A DNA stretch of 9,057 bases from Deltaproteobacteria bacterium (GCA_016208525.1 JACQYJ010000155.1:1-9057), one strand, 5' to 3'. Shown: positions 1 through 5,246, numbered from the stretch's first letter. Notes: a model not told the origin generated them from the letters alone. Numbers and translations: made by a program.

Positions 1-515
1 TTGCCTATCGGCGCCATCAGATCAATGACCCTCATGGTCATATCTTTGTCCTTAGGGCTCTTTAGCGGAACCTCAAGTTTTATCCTTTCCTGAGGATAAA
101 GAGGTGTAAGGTTATCAAATAGTATCTTGTCCCTGGCAACTTCAGGGTCTTCAAAATTTACCTTGTCAACCTTGAGAAGGGCGAAGTATTTCTCTGACTC
201 CTTTGGAGGCCTTATCTGGCCGGAAACCGTGTCCCCTGTCTTAAGGTTGAACCTTCTGATCTGTGACGGGGATACATATATGTCGTCAGGACCGGGCAGA
301 TAATTATAATCGGGCGCCCTCAGAAATCCAAACCCATCAGGGAGTATCTCAAGCACCCCTTCGCTGGATATCATCCCGTTCTTGTCCGTCTGGGCCTGAA
401 GAAGGGCAAATATGAGGTCCTGCCTCCTCATTCCGGCAGCGCCTTCTATGTTGAACTCCCTGGCAAGCGCCGTAAGTTCGTTGATCTTCTTCTCTTTCAA
501 TTCTTTCAGATTCAT
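1..515 (-). CDS. rho: Transcription termination factor Rho, N-terminal part (3' end cut by window edge)
   Basis: Rho is a hexameric RNA-dependent ATPase/helicase that binds unstructured C-rich RNA and ends transcription. About 171 codons are visible, read from ATG at 513-515 to the window edge with no stop. Residues 1-43 are the Rho_N helical domain (MNLKELKEKKINELTALA..., with EGAAGMRRQDLIFALLQAQ at about 24-42). Residues 52-125 are the cold-shock-like RNA-binding domain, including GVLEILPDGFGFLRAPDYNY, GPDDIYVSPSQIRRFNL and GDTVSGQIRPP. The read ends in VIDLMAPIG, just before the conserved stretch leading to the Walker A ATPase motif, which lies outside. The start is supported by GAGGAG at 520-525, four bases upstream. 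The family is about 415-420 residues, so roughly 40% is shown. No glutamine- or arginine-rich insertion is seen. The promoter may be the strong one at 1051-1079, giving a leader of about 530 nt. E. coli rho also has a long, autoregulated leader, so this is suggestive but unproven. Confidence 0.96.
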   Translation of the reverse strand, partial: MNLKELKEKKINELTALAREFNIEGAAGMRRQDLIFALLQAQTDKNGMISSEGVLEILPDGFGFLRAPDYNYLPGPDDIYVSPSQIRRFNLKTGDTVSGQIRPPKESEKYFALLKVDKVNFEDPEVARDKILFDNLTPLYPQERIKLEVPLKSPKDKDMTMRVIDLMAPIG

Positions 516-552
516 ACTTCTCCTCGTTCAATAAAATACGTCTATTAACATT

Positions 553-877
553 TGATGGTCTTGTCAAAAGTCTTTTTGCGCCGCAAAGTCGCAAAGAGCG
601 CGAAGAAAAGCTTTTTATAATTAAACCTAAATTCGGCAATTGGCCACGGACAAAAGCGGACAAACCCTGATAAACAAACATCTCAAAAGAAAAATTGTTT
701 CACCCAAAAGGTGATTCGATTATTTTTGATAATTATTTAAAATATCTGTGTTTTGTCCGTGAAATATCTGTGTTTTGTCCGTGAAAGTCTGTGGCTAAGT
801 GCATTTTTTAGGTTAAACAGTTACCTTTGCGTCCTTCGCGTCTTTGCGGTTACTTTTGAATTTTTACGGCTTTATCA
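553..877. repeat. Element D: 325-bp nested palindromic repeat upstream of rho
   Basis: The ends are TGATGGTCTTGTCAAAAGTC (553-572) and, inverted, TTTTTACGGCTTTATCA (861-877). They match the termini of the other elements in this window, loosely on the right. Inside are three nested imperfect inverted arm pairs: 581-605 with 825-849 (CGCAAAG-rich), 621-631 with 807-817 (TTAAACCTAAA against TTTAGGTTAAA), and 643-664 with 774-795 (GCCACGGACAAA-type against TTTGTCCGTG-type). A smaller hairpin CACC-CAAAA-GGTG is at 701-713. A perfect 22-bp tandem duplication lies at 740-761 and 762-783. No transposase is encoded. I read it as a non-autonomous, MITE-like or structural repeat. Transcribed as part of a rho leader, it could fold into a long hairpin. 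The limits are set by eye from the termini. Confidence 0.6.
740..783. repeat. Perfect 22-bp tandem duplication
   Basis: Two adjacent identical 22-base units (740-761 and 762-783), each running AAATATCTGTG then TTTTGTCCGTG. A degenerate third start (AAAGTCTGTGG) follows. The duplication lies in the right half of element D, and its TTTGTCCGTG sequence pairs with the left arm at 643-664. It is probably a local slippage duplication. Confidence 0.85.
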
Positions 878-1050
878 ATCTCGGTTCTCTTTTTGTAGGA
901 AGCTTATTGCCATGAACTCTATTTGGGATTTTTTTAAGATGGAAGAGGTGATCAGGAAGGCTTTATACTGTGGTTCACTCTTCTCAGCTATTACGGGGAT
1001 TTTCTGTACCCTTTTCGGTTAGGTTAATAGGTTGTTTTAGGTTGATATAA
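878..1050. other. Intergenic stretch with no supported gene
   Basis: Between element D and the promoter at 1051-1079 I see no RNA gene or convincing protein. The plus strand has a short open frame starting with ATG at 912 (36 codons, ending at 1022: MNSIWDFFKMEEVIRKALYC...) with a hydrophobic C-terminal half. It has only a weak, distant purine run (AGGAAG, about 10 bases upstream) and no plausible promoter was identified. Its start vaguely resembles the N-terminus of ExbB/TolQ-type proteins, so a gene remnant is possible, but this is weak. If transcribed from the minus-strand promoter, this stretch would be untranslated leader. Confidence 0.4.
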
Positions 1051-1079
1051 AATATACCCGACTTTTTTGATATTGTCAA
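1051..1079 (-). promoter_or_regulatory. Near-consensus sigma70-type promoter after secG, reading toward rho
   Basis: On the minus strand a perfect -35 box TTGACA (1074-1079) is followed by exactly 17 bases and TATATT (1051-1056, 5 of 6 matches to TATAAT). The predicted start of transcription is near 1044. It begins 11 bases past the secG stop codon and points at rho, about 530 nt away, with no other gene between. A perfect 10-bp palindrome (1081-1090) abuts the -35 box upstream. It is the best promoter by eye in the window. Confidence 0.65.
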
Positions 1080-1080
1080 G

Positions 1081-1090
1081 CGGATATCCG
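1081..1090. promoter_or_regulatory. Perfect 10-bp palindrome CGGATATCCG, possible operator
   Basis: CGGATATCCG reads the same on both strands. It sits exactly between the secG stop codon (1091-1093) and the TTGACA box at 1074-1079. A protein bound here would lie just upstream of the -35 box. The site is short enough to arise by chance, and no second copy was noticed. Confidence 0.25.
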
Positions 1091-1411
1091 TTACTTTGCA
1101 GGTTCTTCCTGTGGCGAAGCCGGTTTTGCCTCCTGGGGCTTGACAGCCGTGGATTTAGCGGTTTCAGGCATAACAGAGCTGGTTTTAGAGCTGCCTATCA
1201 CAGTCAAGGATAGGGATGTTATCATGAATATTATAGCCGCTCCCGCTGTGAGCCTGCCAAGGAAGGTTGCAGCGCCGCTGCTCCCGAATATGGTCTGGGA
1301 TGCCCCGCCAAAGGCTGCTCCCATATCAGCGCCTTTCCCGCTCTGGAGGAGAACAACCAGCACAAGGGAAATGGCCACAACCACATGTATTATTGTTATA
1401 ACTACCGTCAT
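1091..1411 (-). CDS. secG: Preprotein translocase subunit SecG
   Basis: SecG is the small membrane subunit of the SecYEG channel and assists SecA-driven export. The 106-residue product has two membrane helices (about 2-22 and 54-73). Between them is the hallmark cytoplasmic loop LLQSGKGADMGAAFGG at 21-36, followed by SQTIFGSSGAATFLGRL. A charged, Pro/Ala/Lys/Glu-rich tail (74-106) is variable in the family. I chose ATG at 1409-1411. It has GGGGG about five bases upstream on the minus strand, whereas the in-frame TTG at 1421-1423, four codons earlier, has no ribosome-binding site. The gene follows tpiA by 48 bases, a gap holding a strong stem-loop, and is probably the last gene of the glycolysis transcript. 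A tpiA-secG pair occurs in many bacteria, with no known functional link beyond co-expression. Confidence 0.95.
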   Translation of the reverse strand: MTVVITIIHVVVAISLVLVVLLQSGKGADMGAAFGGASQTIFGSSGAATFLGRLTAGAAIIFMITSLSLTVIGSSKTSSVMPETAKSTAVKPQEAKPASPQEEPAK

Positions 1412-1431
1412 ATTAACCCCCAAATATAGTT

Positions 1432-1454
1432 GCAGGGCACAGTTTGTGCCCTGC
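1432..1454 (-). terminator. Perfect 10-bp stem-loop between tpiA and secG (attenuator or processing hairpin)
   Basis: GCAGGGCACA (1432-1441) and TGTGCCCTGC (1445-1454) pair perfectly around a 3-nt loop. The GC-rich stem starts 5 bases past the tpiA stop codon. On the minus strand it is followed by AACTATATTTGG, not a proper run of T, so full intrinsic termination is unlikely. It could be a leaky terminator, an mRNA 3'-end protector or a processing site that lowers secG expression relative to the glycolytic genes. Confidence 0.55.
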
Positions 1455-1459
1455 CTGAT

Positions 1460-2245
1460 CTATAAGTAATGCTCCGTGTCCTTTGCCATCTCAGGAACCT
1501 TGAATTTGACTATCCTCGCAAATAAATCTGCCTTAAGGCTTGCCCCTCCAACCAGGGCTCCGTCAATATCAGGTTCCGTCATAAGCTCATCAATATTTTC
1601 AGGTTTTACGCTACCGCCGTAGAGGATTCTTATATCGTCAGCTGCATCATTGAATATCTTCTTCAACAGCCCCCGTATATAGGAATGTACCTCCTGGGCC
1701 TGCCCGGGTGTGGCTGTCTTCCCTGTCCCAATGGCCCACACCGGCTCATAAGCTATAACCAAATCTTCAGGGATAGAGATATTAACAGTCCTGAGACTGG
1801 TTGTCAACTGTCTTTCAATGACTGAAAAGGTCTCACCACTTTCTCTTTCGGCAAGGGTCTCGCCAACACAAACGACAGGTATGAGCCCTGATGAAAGCGC
1901 CAAACGGACCTTCCTGTTGACCCCTTCATCGGTCTCCGCAAACAACTGTCTGCGTTCGGAATGACCTGCAATAACATAATCACATCCGGCATCAAGAAGC
2001 ATCTCTGCGGACACTTCACCTGTAAATGCCCCCTTATCCTCCCAATAGAAGTTCTGGGCGGCCAAAGTCATATTACTCCCTACGAGCGCTTTTGATACGG
2101 AACTCAGGGCTGTAAAAGGCGGGGCAAGAACTATCTCCCTCCCTTTCACCTCTGACACCATCATCTTGAGCCTCTTAACAAGTTCAAGGGCATCAGGAAT
2201 GGTGTAGTTCATCTTCCAGTTACCGACGATTACAGGTTTTCTCAT
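1460..2245 (-). CDS. tpiA: Triose-phosphate isomerase
   Basis: TIM interconverts dihydroxyacetone phosphate and glyceraldehyde 3-phosphate in the cytoplasm. The 261 residues form a complete TIM barrel. Visible key elements are GNWKMN at 8-13 (substrate-binding Asn9 and Lys11), AGHSERR at 93-99 (catalytic His95), AYEPVWAIGTGKTATP at 165-180 (catalytic Glu167 and flexible loop 6), ILYGGSV at 207-213 and GALVGGASL at 229-237 (phosphate-binding turns). The last ten or so residues (PEMAKDTEHYL) run slightly past the usual end. The start codon ATG (2243-2245) overlaps the pgk stop in an ATGA arrangement, and no good ribosome-binding site precedes it, so translation is probably coupled to pgk. All catalytic residues are intact. 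Confidence 0.98.
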   Translation of the reverse strand: MRKPVIVGNWKMNYTIPDALELVKRLKMMVSEVKGREIVLAPPFTALSSVSKALVGSNMTLAAQNFYWEDKGAFTGEVSAEMLLDAGCDYVIAGHSERRQLFAETDEGVNRKVRLALSSGLIPVVCVGETLAERESGETFSVIERQLTTSLRTVNISIPEDLVIAYEPVWAIGTGKTATPGQAQEVHSYIRGLLKKIFNDAADDIRILYGGSVKPENIDELMTEPDIDGALVGGASLKADLFARIVKFKVPEMAKDTEHYL

Positions 2246-3432
2246 GTTCTATCCGTCAACACCAGAATACCTGGAAGCTCCTTCCCCTCCAGCAACTCCA
2301 GGAAGGCCCCACCGCCGGTGGAGATATATGATATCTTAGCATACTCACCGGCCCTGTGTATGGCAACATCCGTGTCCCCTCCGCCGACAATGGTCAGAGC
2401 GTATGAATTCGCCACATGGGATACAGTGGCATAAGTGCCGCGGCTGAACGCATCCATCTCAAATACCCCCATGGGACCGTTCCAGATTATGGTCTTTGCA
2501 TTCTGAAGAGCCTCTCCAAAAAGGGTTGTAGTGGCCGGGCCGATATCTAAGGCCATCCACTCCTTCGGTATCTCCTGGGTAGTAGTTACCTTGCTTTCAG
2601 CATCAGGGGCAAATTTGTCAGCCACTACGCAATCCACAGGAAGATAGAACTTTACCCCTTTGTCCTTGGCTTTTGCCATCACAAGCCTTGCAGTCTCAAG
2701 CATGTCCTCTTCAACCATGGACTTGCCGACATTATAGTTCATTGCCTTCAGAAAGGTATTCGCCATGCCCCCGCCGACAACGATCTTATCAACCTTGTCG
2801 CACAGGTTAAGAAGTACATTCAGCTTGCTGGAGACCTTGGCGCCGCCAATGATTGCCACAAAGGGCCTCATCGGGTTTTCCATGGCCTTCCTGAAATATT
2901 CAAGCTCCTTCTGCATCAGAAGTCCTGCCACAGAGGGGCTGACGTATTTAGTCATTCCGTGGGTCGTAGCATGGGCCCTGTGGGCTGTGGCAAAGGCATC
3001 GTTCACATATATGTCGGCAAGCCTGGCCAGCTTTTGGGCAAAGGCATCATCGTTCTTTTCCTCTTCGTTATAAGATCTGACATTCTCCAGGAGGATAATA
3101 TCCCCATCCTTCATCGAATTGACGGCCTTCTCAACGTCCGGACCTATGCAGTCGTCAAGGAAGGTTATCTCCTTCTCCAGGAGCCTGCCAAGCCTCTTTG
3201 CTACAGGGGCCAGGGAGTATTTTGCCTCCCGATCCCTGGGCCTGCCCATATGAGATGCAAGGACCACCTTCGCCCCTTCATCCAGCGCAAAGTTTATGGT
3301 AGGAAGGACCGCCCTTATCCTTGTGTCGTCGGTTATATTCCCCTGTTCGTCCTGAGGGACGTTGAAGTCAACCCTGATAAAGACCCTCTTCCCCTTCAGG
3401 ACCACATCTCTAATGGAAAGTTTTTCTTTCAC
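2242..3432 (-). CDS. pgk: Phosphoglycerate kinase
   Basis: PGK transfers phosphate between 1,3-bisphosphoglycerate and ADP, making ATP and 3-phosphoglycerate. The 396 residues are full family length with both Rossmann-like lobes. The N-lobe has RVDFNVP at 20-26, SHMGRP at 60-65 for the triose substrate, LLENVRS at 114-120 and NDAFATAHRAHAT at 144-156. The C-lobe has IIGGAKVSSK at 194-203, VVGGGMANTFL at 218-228, WNGPMGVFE at 317-325, GGGDT at 350-354 and STGGGAFLELLEGKELPG at 371-388. The start is GTG (3430-3432) behind GAGGTGAT, an excellent anti-16S match ending three bases upstream. One oddity is Ser120 where the family usually has Phe in ENxRF; the residue is not catalytic. pgk overlaps tpiA by 4 bases. 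It lies 256 bases after gap, a gap filled by two repeat elements, so co-transcription with gap is plausible but not shown. Confidence 0.98.
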   Translation of the reverse strand: MKEKLSIRDVVLKGKRVFIRVDFNVPQDEQGNITDDTRIRAVLPTINFALDEGAKVVLASHMGRPRDREAKYSLAPVAKRLGRLLEKEITFLDDCIGPDVEKAVNSMKDGDIILLENVRSYNEEEKNDDAFAQKLARLADIYVNDAFATAHRAHATTHGMTKYVSPSVAGLLMQKELEYFRKAMENPMRPFVAIIGGAKVSSKLNVLLNLCDKVDKIVVGGGMANTFLKAMNYNVGKSMVEEDMLETARLVMAKAKDKGVKFYLPVDCVVADKFAPDAESKVTTTQEIPKEWMALDIGPATTTLFGEALQNAKTIIWNGPMGVFEMDAFSRGTYATVSHVANSYALTIVGGGDTDVAIHRAGEYAKISYISTGGGAFLELLEGKELPGILVLTDRT

Positions 3433-3455
3433 GGCATCACCTCAAAGCTATTTTC

Positions 3456-3535
3456 CTCGCAAAGGCGCCAAGGCACGAAGTTTTTAAGATTGCGATTTTA
3501 GCTCTTTCTTTGCGTTCTTTGCGTCTTTGCGTGAG
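3456..3535. repeat. Element E: inverted CGCAAAG-type arms just upstream of pgk
   Basis: The left arm at 3456-3480 (CTCGCAAAGGCGCC then AAGGCACGAAG) and the right arm at 3508-3535 (CTTTGCGTTCTTTGCG then TCTTTGCGTGAG) are imperfect inverted repeats about 27 bases apart. Both arms follow the pattern C(G/A)C-N-AAG-N. Similar arms occur in element D (581-605 and 825-849) and, in a CAC version, in element C. No TCGTAAAAAGTC terminus is seen on the pgk side, so this copy may be truncated or merged with element A. It starts about 15 bases from the pgk ribosome-binding site and could fold in the mRNA leader. Confidence 0.6.
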
Positions 3536-3564
3536 ATATTTTTTGAATTTAAAGTTTGACGAAG

Positions 3565-3683
3565 TCGTAAAAAGTCACAGATCACCCTTCGACAAGCTCA
3601 GGGCGAACGGTGGTCAGGTTGAAATCATTGACTTTATTCCGTTCGTGGTGAGCTTGTCGAACCACAGAAAAGACTTTTTACGA
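3565..3683. repeat. Element A: 119-bp palindromic repeat, copy 1
   Basis: The perfect terminal inverted repeats are TCGTAAAAAGTC (3565-3576) and GACTTTTTACGA (3672-3683). Internal arms TTCGACAAGCTCA + CGAACGG (3588-3600, 3604-3610) pair with CCGTTCG + TGAGCTTGTCGAA (3639-3645, 3649-3661) around a 3-base internal mismatch. Copy 2 lies at 5044-5162 with the same length, and I count only 3 differences over 119 bases. Beyond the right terminus GACCATCA continues to 3691 and includes the gap stop codon. On the minus strand the hairpin lies directly downstream of gap and could act as a partial terminator or RNA-stability element. No coding capacity is credible. Confidence 0.85.
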
Positions 3684-3688
3684 GACCA

Positions 3689-4693
3689 TCAAAGTTTCTT
3701 AGCGATATAGACTGCCAGGTCCCTCATCCTTGAAGAGTAGCCCCACTCGTTATCATACCATGAAAGGACCTTCACCATCCTCTTGTCAATAACTGTTGTA
3801 GTTGCAGCGTCAACTATTGAAGAGTGGTCGTTGCCGTTGAAGTCCCTTGACACCAGCTCCTCTTCACAGAACTGAAGTATCCCTTTGAGCTTACTATCTG
3901 CGGCCTTCTTCAGCGCCGCATTGACCTCTTCCAGGGTTGTATCCTTCTCTACATCCACTACAAGGTCAACAAGAGATACGTTAGGAGTAGGGACCCTTAT
4001 TGCAAGGCCATCCAGTTTTCCTTTAAGCTCAGGAAGGACAAGAGAAACGGCAGATGCAGCGCCGGTAGTTGTAGGGATCATGGAAAGGGCGGCAGCCCTT
4101 GCGCGCCTCAGGTCCTTATGCGGGAGGTCAAGGATCCTCTGGTCGTTGGTATAGGAATGGATTGTAGTCATCAAACCTCTCGCTATCCCGAAATTCTCAA
4201 GGATGACCTTTGCTATTGGAGCAAGACAGTTGGTTGTGCAGGATGCGTTGGAGATGATATTATGATTCGAAGGGTCGTATTTATCTTCATTGACACCCAT
4301 GACTATTGTTATATCAGGGTTCTTTGCAGGCGCGGATATAATCACCTTCTTTGCGCCTGCTGCAAAGTGCTTTGATGCCTTTTCCCTGTCTGTAAAGAGG
4401 CCTGAGCATTCAAGGGCAATATCCACGCCCATCGCCTTCCATGGAAGCTCTGCAGGGTCTTTAAGGGCCAGTATCTTTATCTCCCTCCCGTTAACAACAA
4501 TGGCGCCATCCTTAGCCTTTACCTCTGCGTCAAAGATGCCGTGAACAGAGTCGTATTTAAGCAGATGGGCCAGTGTCTCAGCATCTGTAAGATCGTTTAT
4601 GGCCACAAAATCCAGTTCATTGTTATTAAGAGAGGCCCTCAGGATATTCCTCCCTATCCTTCCGAATCCATTGATAGCAACTTTAACCGACAT
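3689..4693 (-). CDS. gap: Glyceraldehyde-3-phosphate dehydrogenase, NAD-type
   Basis: GAPDH oxidatively phosphorylates glyceraldehyde 3-phosphate to 1,3-bisphosphoglycerate in the cytoplasm. The 334 residues are complete. The Rossmann motif NGFGRIGR is at 8-15. AINDLTD at 31-37 has an aspartate (Asp34) at the end of the second strand, typical of NAD preference. SNASCTTNCLAP at 148-159 carries catalytic Cys152, and the paired catalytic histidine is His179 (TTIHSYTNDQ). LDLPHKDLRRARAA at 188-201 and WYDNEWGYS at 312-320 complete the family signature. Leu-Pro at 190-191 also suits NAD rather than the dual-specific GapB type. The ATG start has AAAGGAGGG four bases upstream (4698-4706). The TGA stop (3689-3691) falls inside the outer border of repeat A. 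The first gene of the glycolysis cluster, it is probably transcribed from a promoter near 4712-4740. Confidence 0.98.
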   Translation of the reverse strand: MSVKVAINGFGRIGRNILRASLNNNELDFVAINDLTDAETLAHLLKYDSVHGIFDAEVKAKDGAIVVNGREIKILALKDPAELPWKAMGVDIALECSGLFTDREKASKHFAAGAKKVIISAPAKNPDITIVMGVNEDKYDPSNHNIISNASCTTNCLAPIAKVILENFGIARGLMTTIHSYTNDQRILDLPHKDLRRARAAALSMIPTTTGAASAVSLVLPELKGKLDGLAIRVPTPNVSLVDLVVDVEKDTTLEEVNAALKKAADSKLKGILQFCEEELVSRDFNGNDHSSIVDAATTTVIDKRMVKVLSWYDNEWGYSSRMRDLAVYIAKKL

Positions 4694-4711
4694 GACACCC
4701 TCCTTTTATGG

Positions 4712-4740
4712 TCTATATATTAAAAAATATTGGACAGCAA
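4712..4740 (-). promoter_or_regulatory. Possible gap promoter
   Basis: On the minus strand TTGCTG (4735-4740) is followed by 17 bases and TATAGA (4712-4717) in a very AT-rich stretch, just upstream of the gap ribosome-binding site. The matches are 3 of 6 and 4 of 6, so this is weak. The -35 candidate lies inside the border of element F, so repeat insertion may have shaped the promoter. Confidence 0.3.
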
Positions 4741-4860
4741 AGTAAAAAGCTTCAGATGCAAGGCGTGCAATTCCTGAGGAATGAAGCGTACATGTAGTTA
4801 CGCTGGAATGACGAAGGATGCAGCGCAACGCAGCAGATAAATTTTTTACGACGCTGTAAA
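4731..4860. repeat. Element F: divergent member of the repeat family upstream of gap
   Basis: The ends ACAGCAAAGTAAAAA (about 4734-4748) and, inverted, TTTTTACGACGCTGT (about 4843-4857) match at 12 of 15 positions, sharing ACAGC and GTAAAAA. The second end carries the same GTAAAAA/TTTTTAC core as elements A-D. The interior is different: it has a hairpin AGCGTA (4785-4790) / TACGCT (4799-4804) and a GCAGCGCAACGCAGCAGAT run near 4820. From memory this interior resembles a dispersed repeat common in environmental deltaproteobacterial and Nitrospirota genomes, but I cannot verify that here. No coding potential is credible. Confidence 0.5.
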
Positions 4861-4899
4861 TGAATTATACCCAAAAAGCCCATTCCGTCAACTAAATTA

Positions 4900-5031
4900 T
4901 GATTCATTCGTAAAAAGTCTTTTTTTGCCACGAAGACACAAAGGCACAAAGAAAAAATCCTTTATTTTCGATGTGTTAGGCTTAGTGTCTTGGTGCCTTT
5001 GTGGCAAATTTTAGTTTTTACGAGGGCATCA
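4900..5031. repeat. Element C: palindromic repeat with CACNAAGN-periodic arms
   Basis: The borders are TGATTCATTCGTAAAAAGTC (4900-4919) and, inverted, TTTTTACGAGGGCATCA (5015-5031). The 28-base internal arms at 4924-4951 and 4981-5008 are inverted copies with five mismatches. Those mismatches fall exactly at arm positions 9, 13, 17, 21 and 25, because both arms are built as CAC-N-AAG-N. The loop is 29 bases. The direct repeat AATTATGA flanks it at 4895-4902 and 5031-5038. It abuts element B on the right. No protein is encoded. Confidence 0.7.
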
Positions 5032-5035
5032 ATTA

Positions 5036-5170
5036 TGATGCACTCGTAAAAAGTCCCAAATCACCCTTCGACAAGCTCAGGGCGAACGGTGGTCTGGTTG
5101 AAATCATTGACTTTATTCCGTTCGTGGTGAGCTTGTCGAACCACAGAAAAGACTTTTTACGAATAAATCA
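5036..5170. repeat. Element B: palindromic repeat, copy 2 of element A
   Basis: The core 5044-5162 aligns without gaps to element A (offset 1479), with 3 differences. Outer borders are TGATGCAC on the left (5036-5043) and ATAAATCA on the right (5163-5170), so the terminus generalises to TGATNNNNTCGTAAAAAGTC. Internal hairpin arms are 5067-5089 and 5118-5140. The right flank repeats AATTATGA at 5170-5177. The element lies between the FG-GAP gene and element C. Confidence 0.85.
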
Positions 5171-5177
5171 ATTATGA

Positions 5178-5211
5178 GACAATAATAAACTGCAAGGCCT
5201 TTTTTATTGTC
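5178..5211 (-). terminator. AT-rich stem-loop downstream of the FG-GAP gene, possible terminator
   Basis: GACAATAATAAA (5178-5189) pairs with TTTTTTATTGTC (5200-5211) with one mismatch around a 10-base loop, about 36 bases past the stop codon of the FG-GAP gene. The stem is AT-rich and no clean T run follows on the minus strand, so intrinsic termination is uncertain. A smaller stem TCAGCGG (5237-5243) / CCGCTGA (5254-5260) overlaps the stop codon itself. Confidence 0.3.
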
Positions 5212-5246
5212 CTAATGCCAATACGAGGCAGTAAATTCAGCGGCTA

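Noticed and set aside
349..681. Minus-strand 110-residue open frame overlapping the rho start
   Set aside because: It is out of frame with the clearly conserved Rho N-terminus, begins inside repeat element D and has no family features.
753..1022. Plus-strand 89-residue open frame after the 22-bp tandem repeat
   Set aside because: Its first half is translated palindromic repeat arms. Only the last 36 codons could be a small protein, and there is no convincing ribosome-binding site or promoter.
1412..1423. TTG (1421-1423) as the secG start, giving 110 residues
   Set aside because: No ribosome-binding site precedes it, while ATG at 1409-1411 has GGGGG at proper spacing and matches the usual SecG start just before the first membrane helix.
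1140..1469. Plus-strand open frame opposite secG
   Set aside because: It is antisense to a well-conserved secG and low in family-like features; a shadow frame.
2959..3501. Plus-strand 180-residue open frame opposite pgk
   Set aside because: It is antisense to intact PGK codons and ends in repeat E; no recognisable domain.
3565..3683. Elements A/B as CRISPR repeats, att sites or a tRNA
   Set aside because: They are isolated palindromic copies, not regularly spaced. No cas gene, integrase or tRNA-like fold is nearby.
4752..4949. Minus-strand 65-residue open frame in the gap to FG-GAP intergenic region
   Set aside because: It is made almost entirely of repeat elements C and F, with no ribosome-binding site or family likeness.
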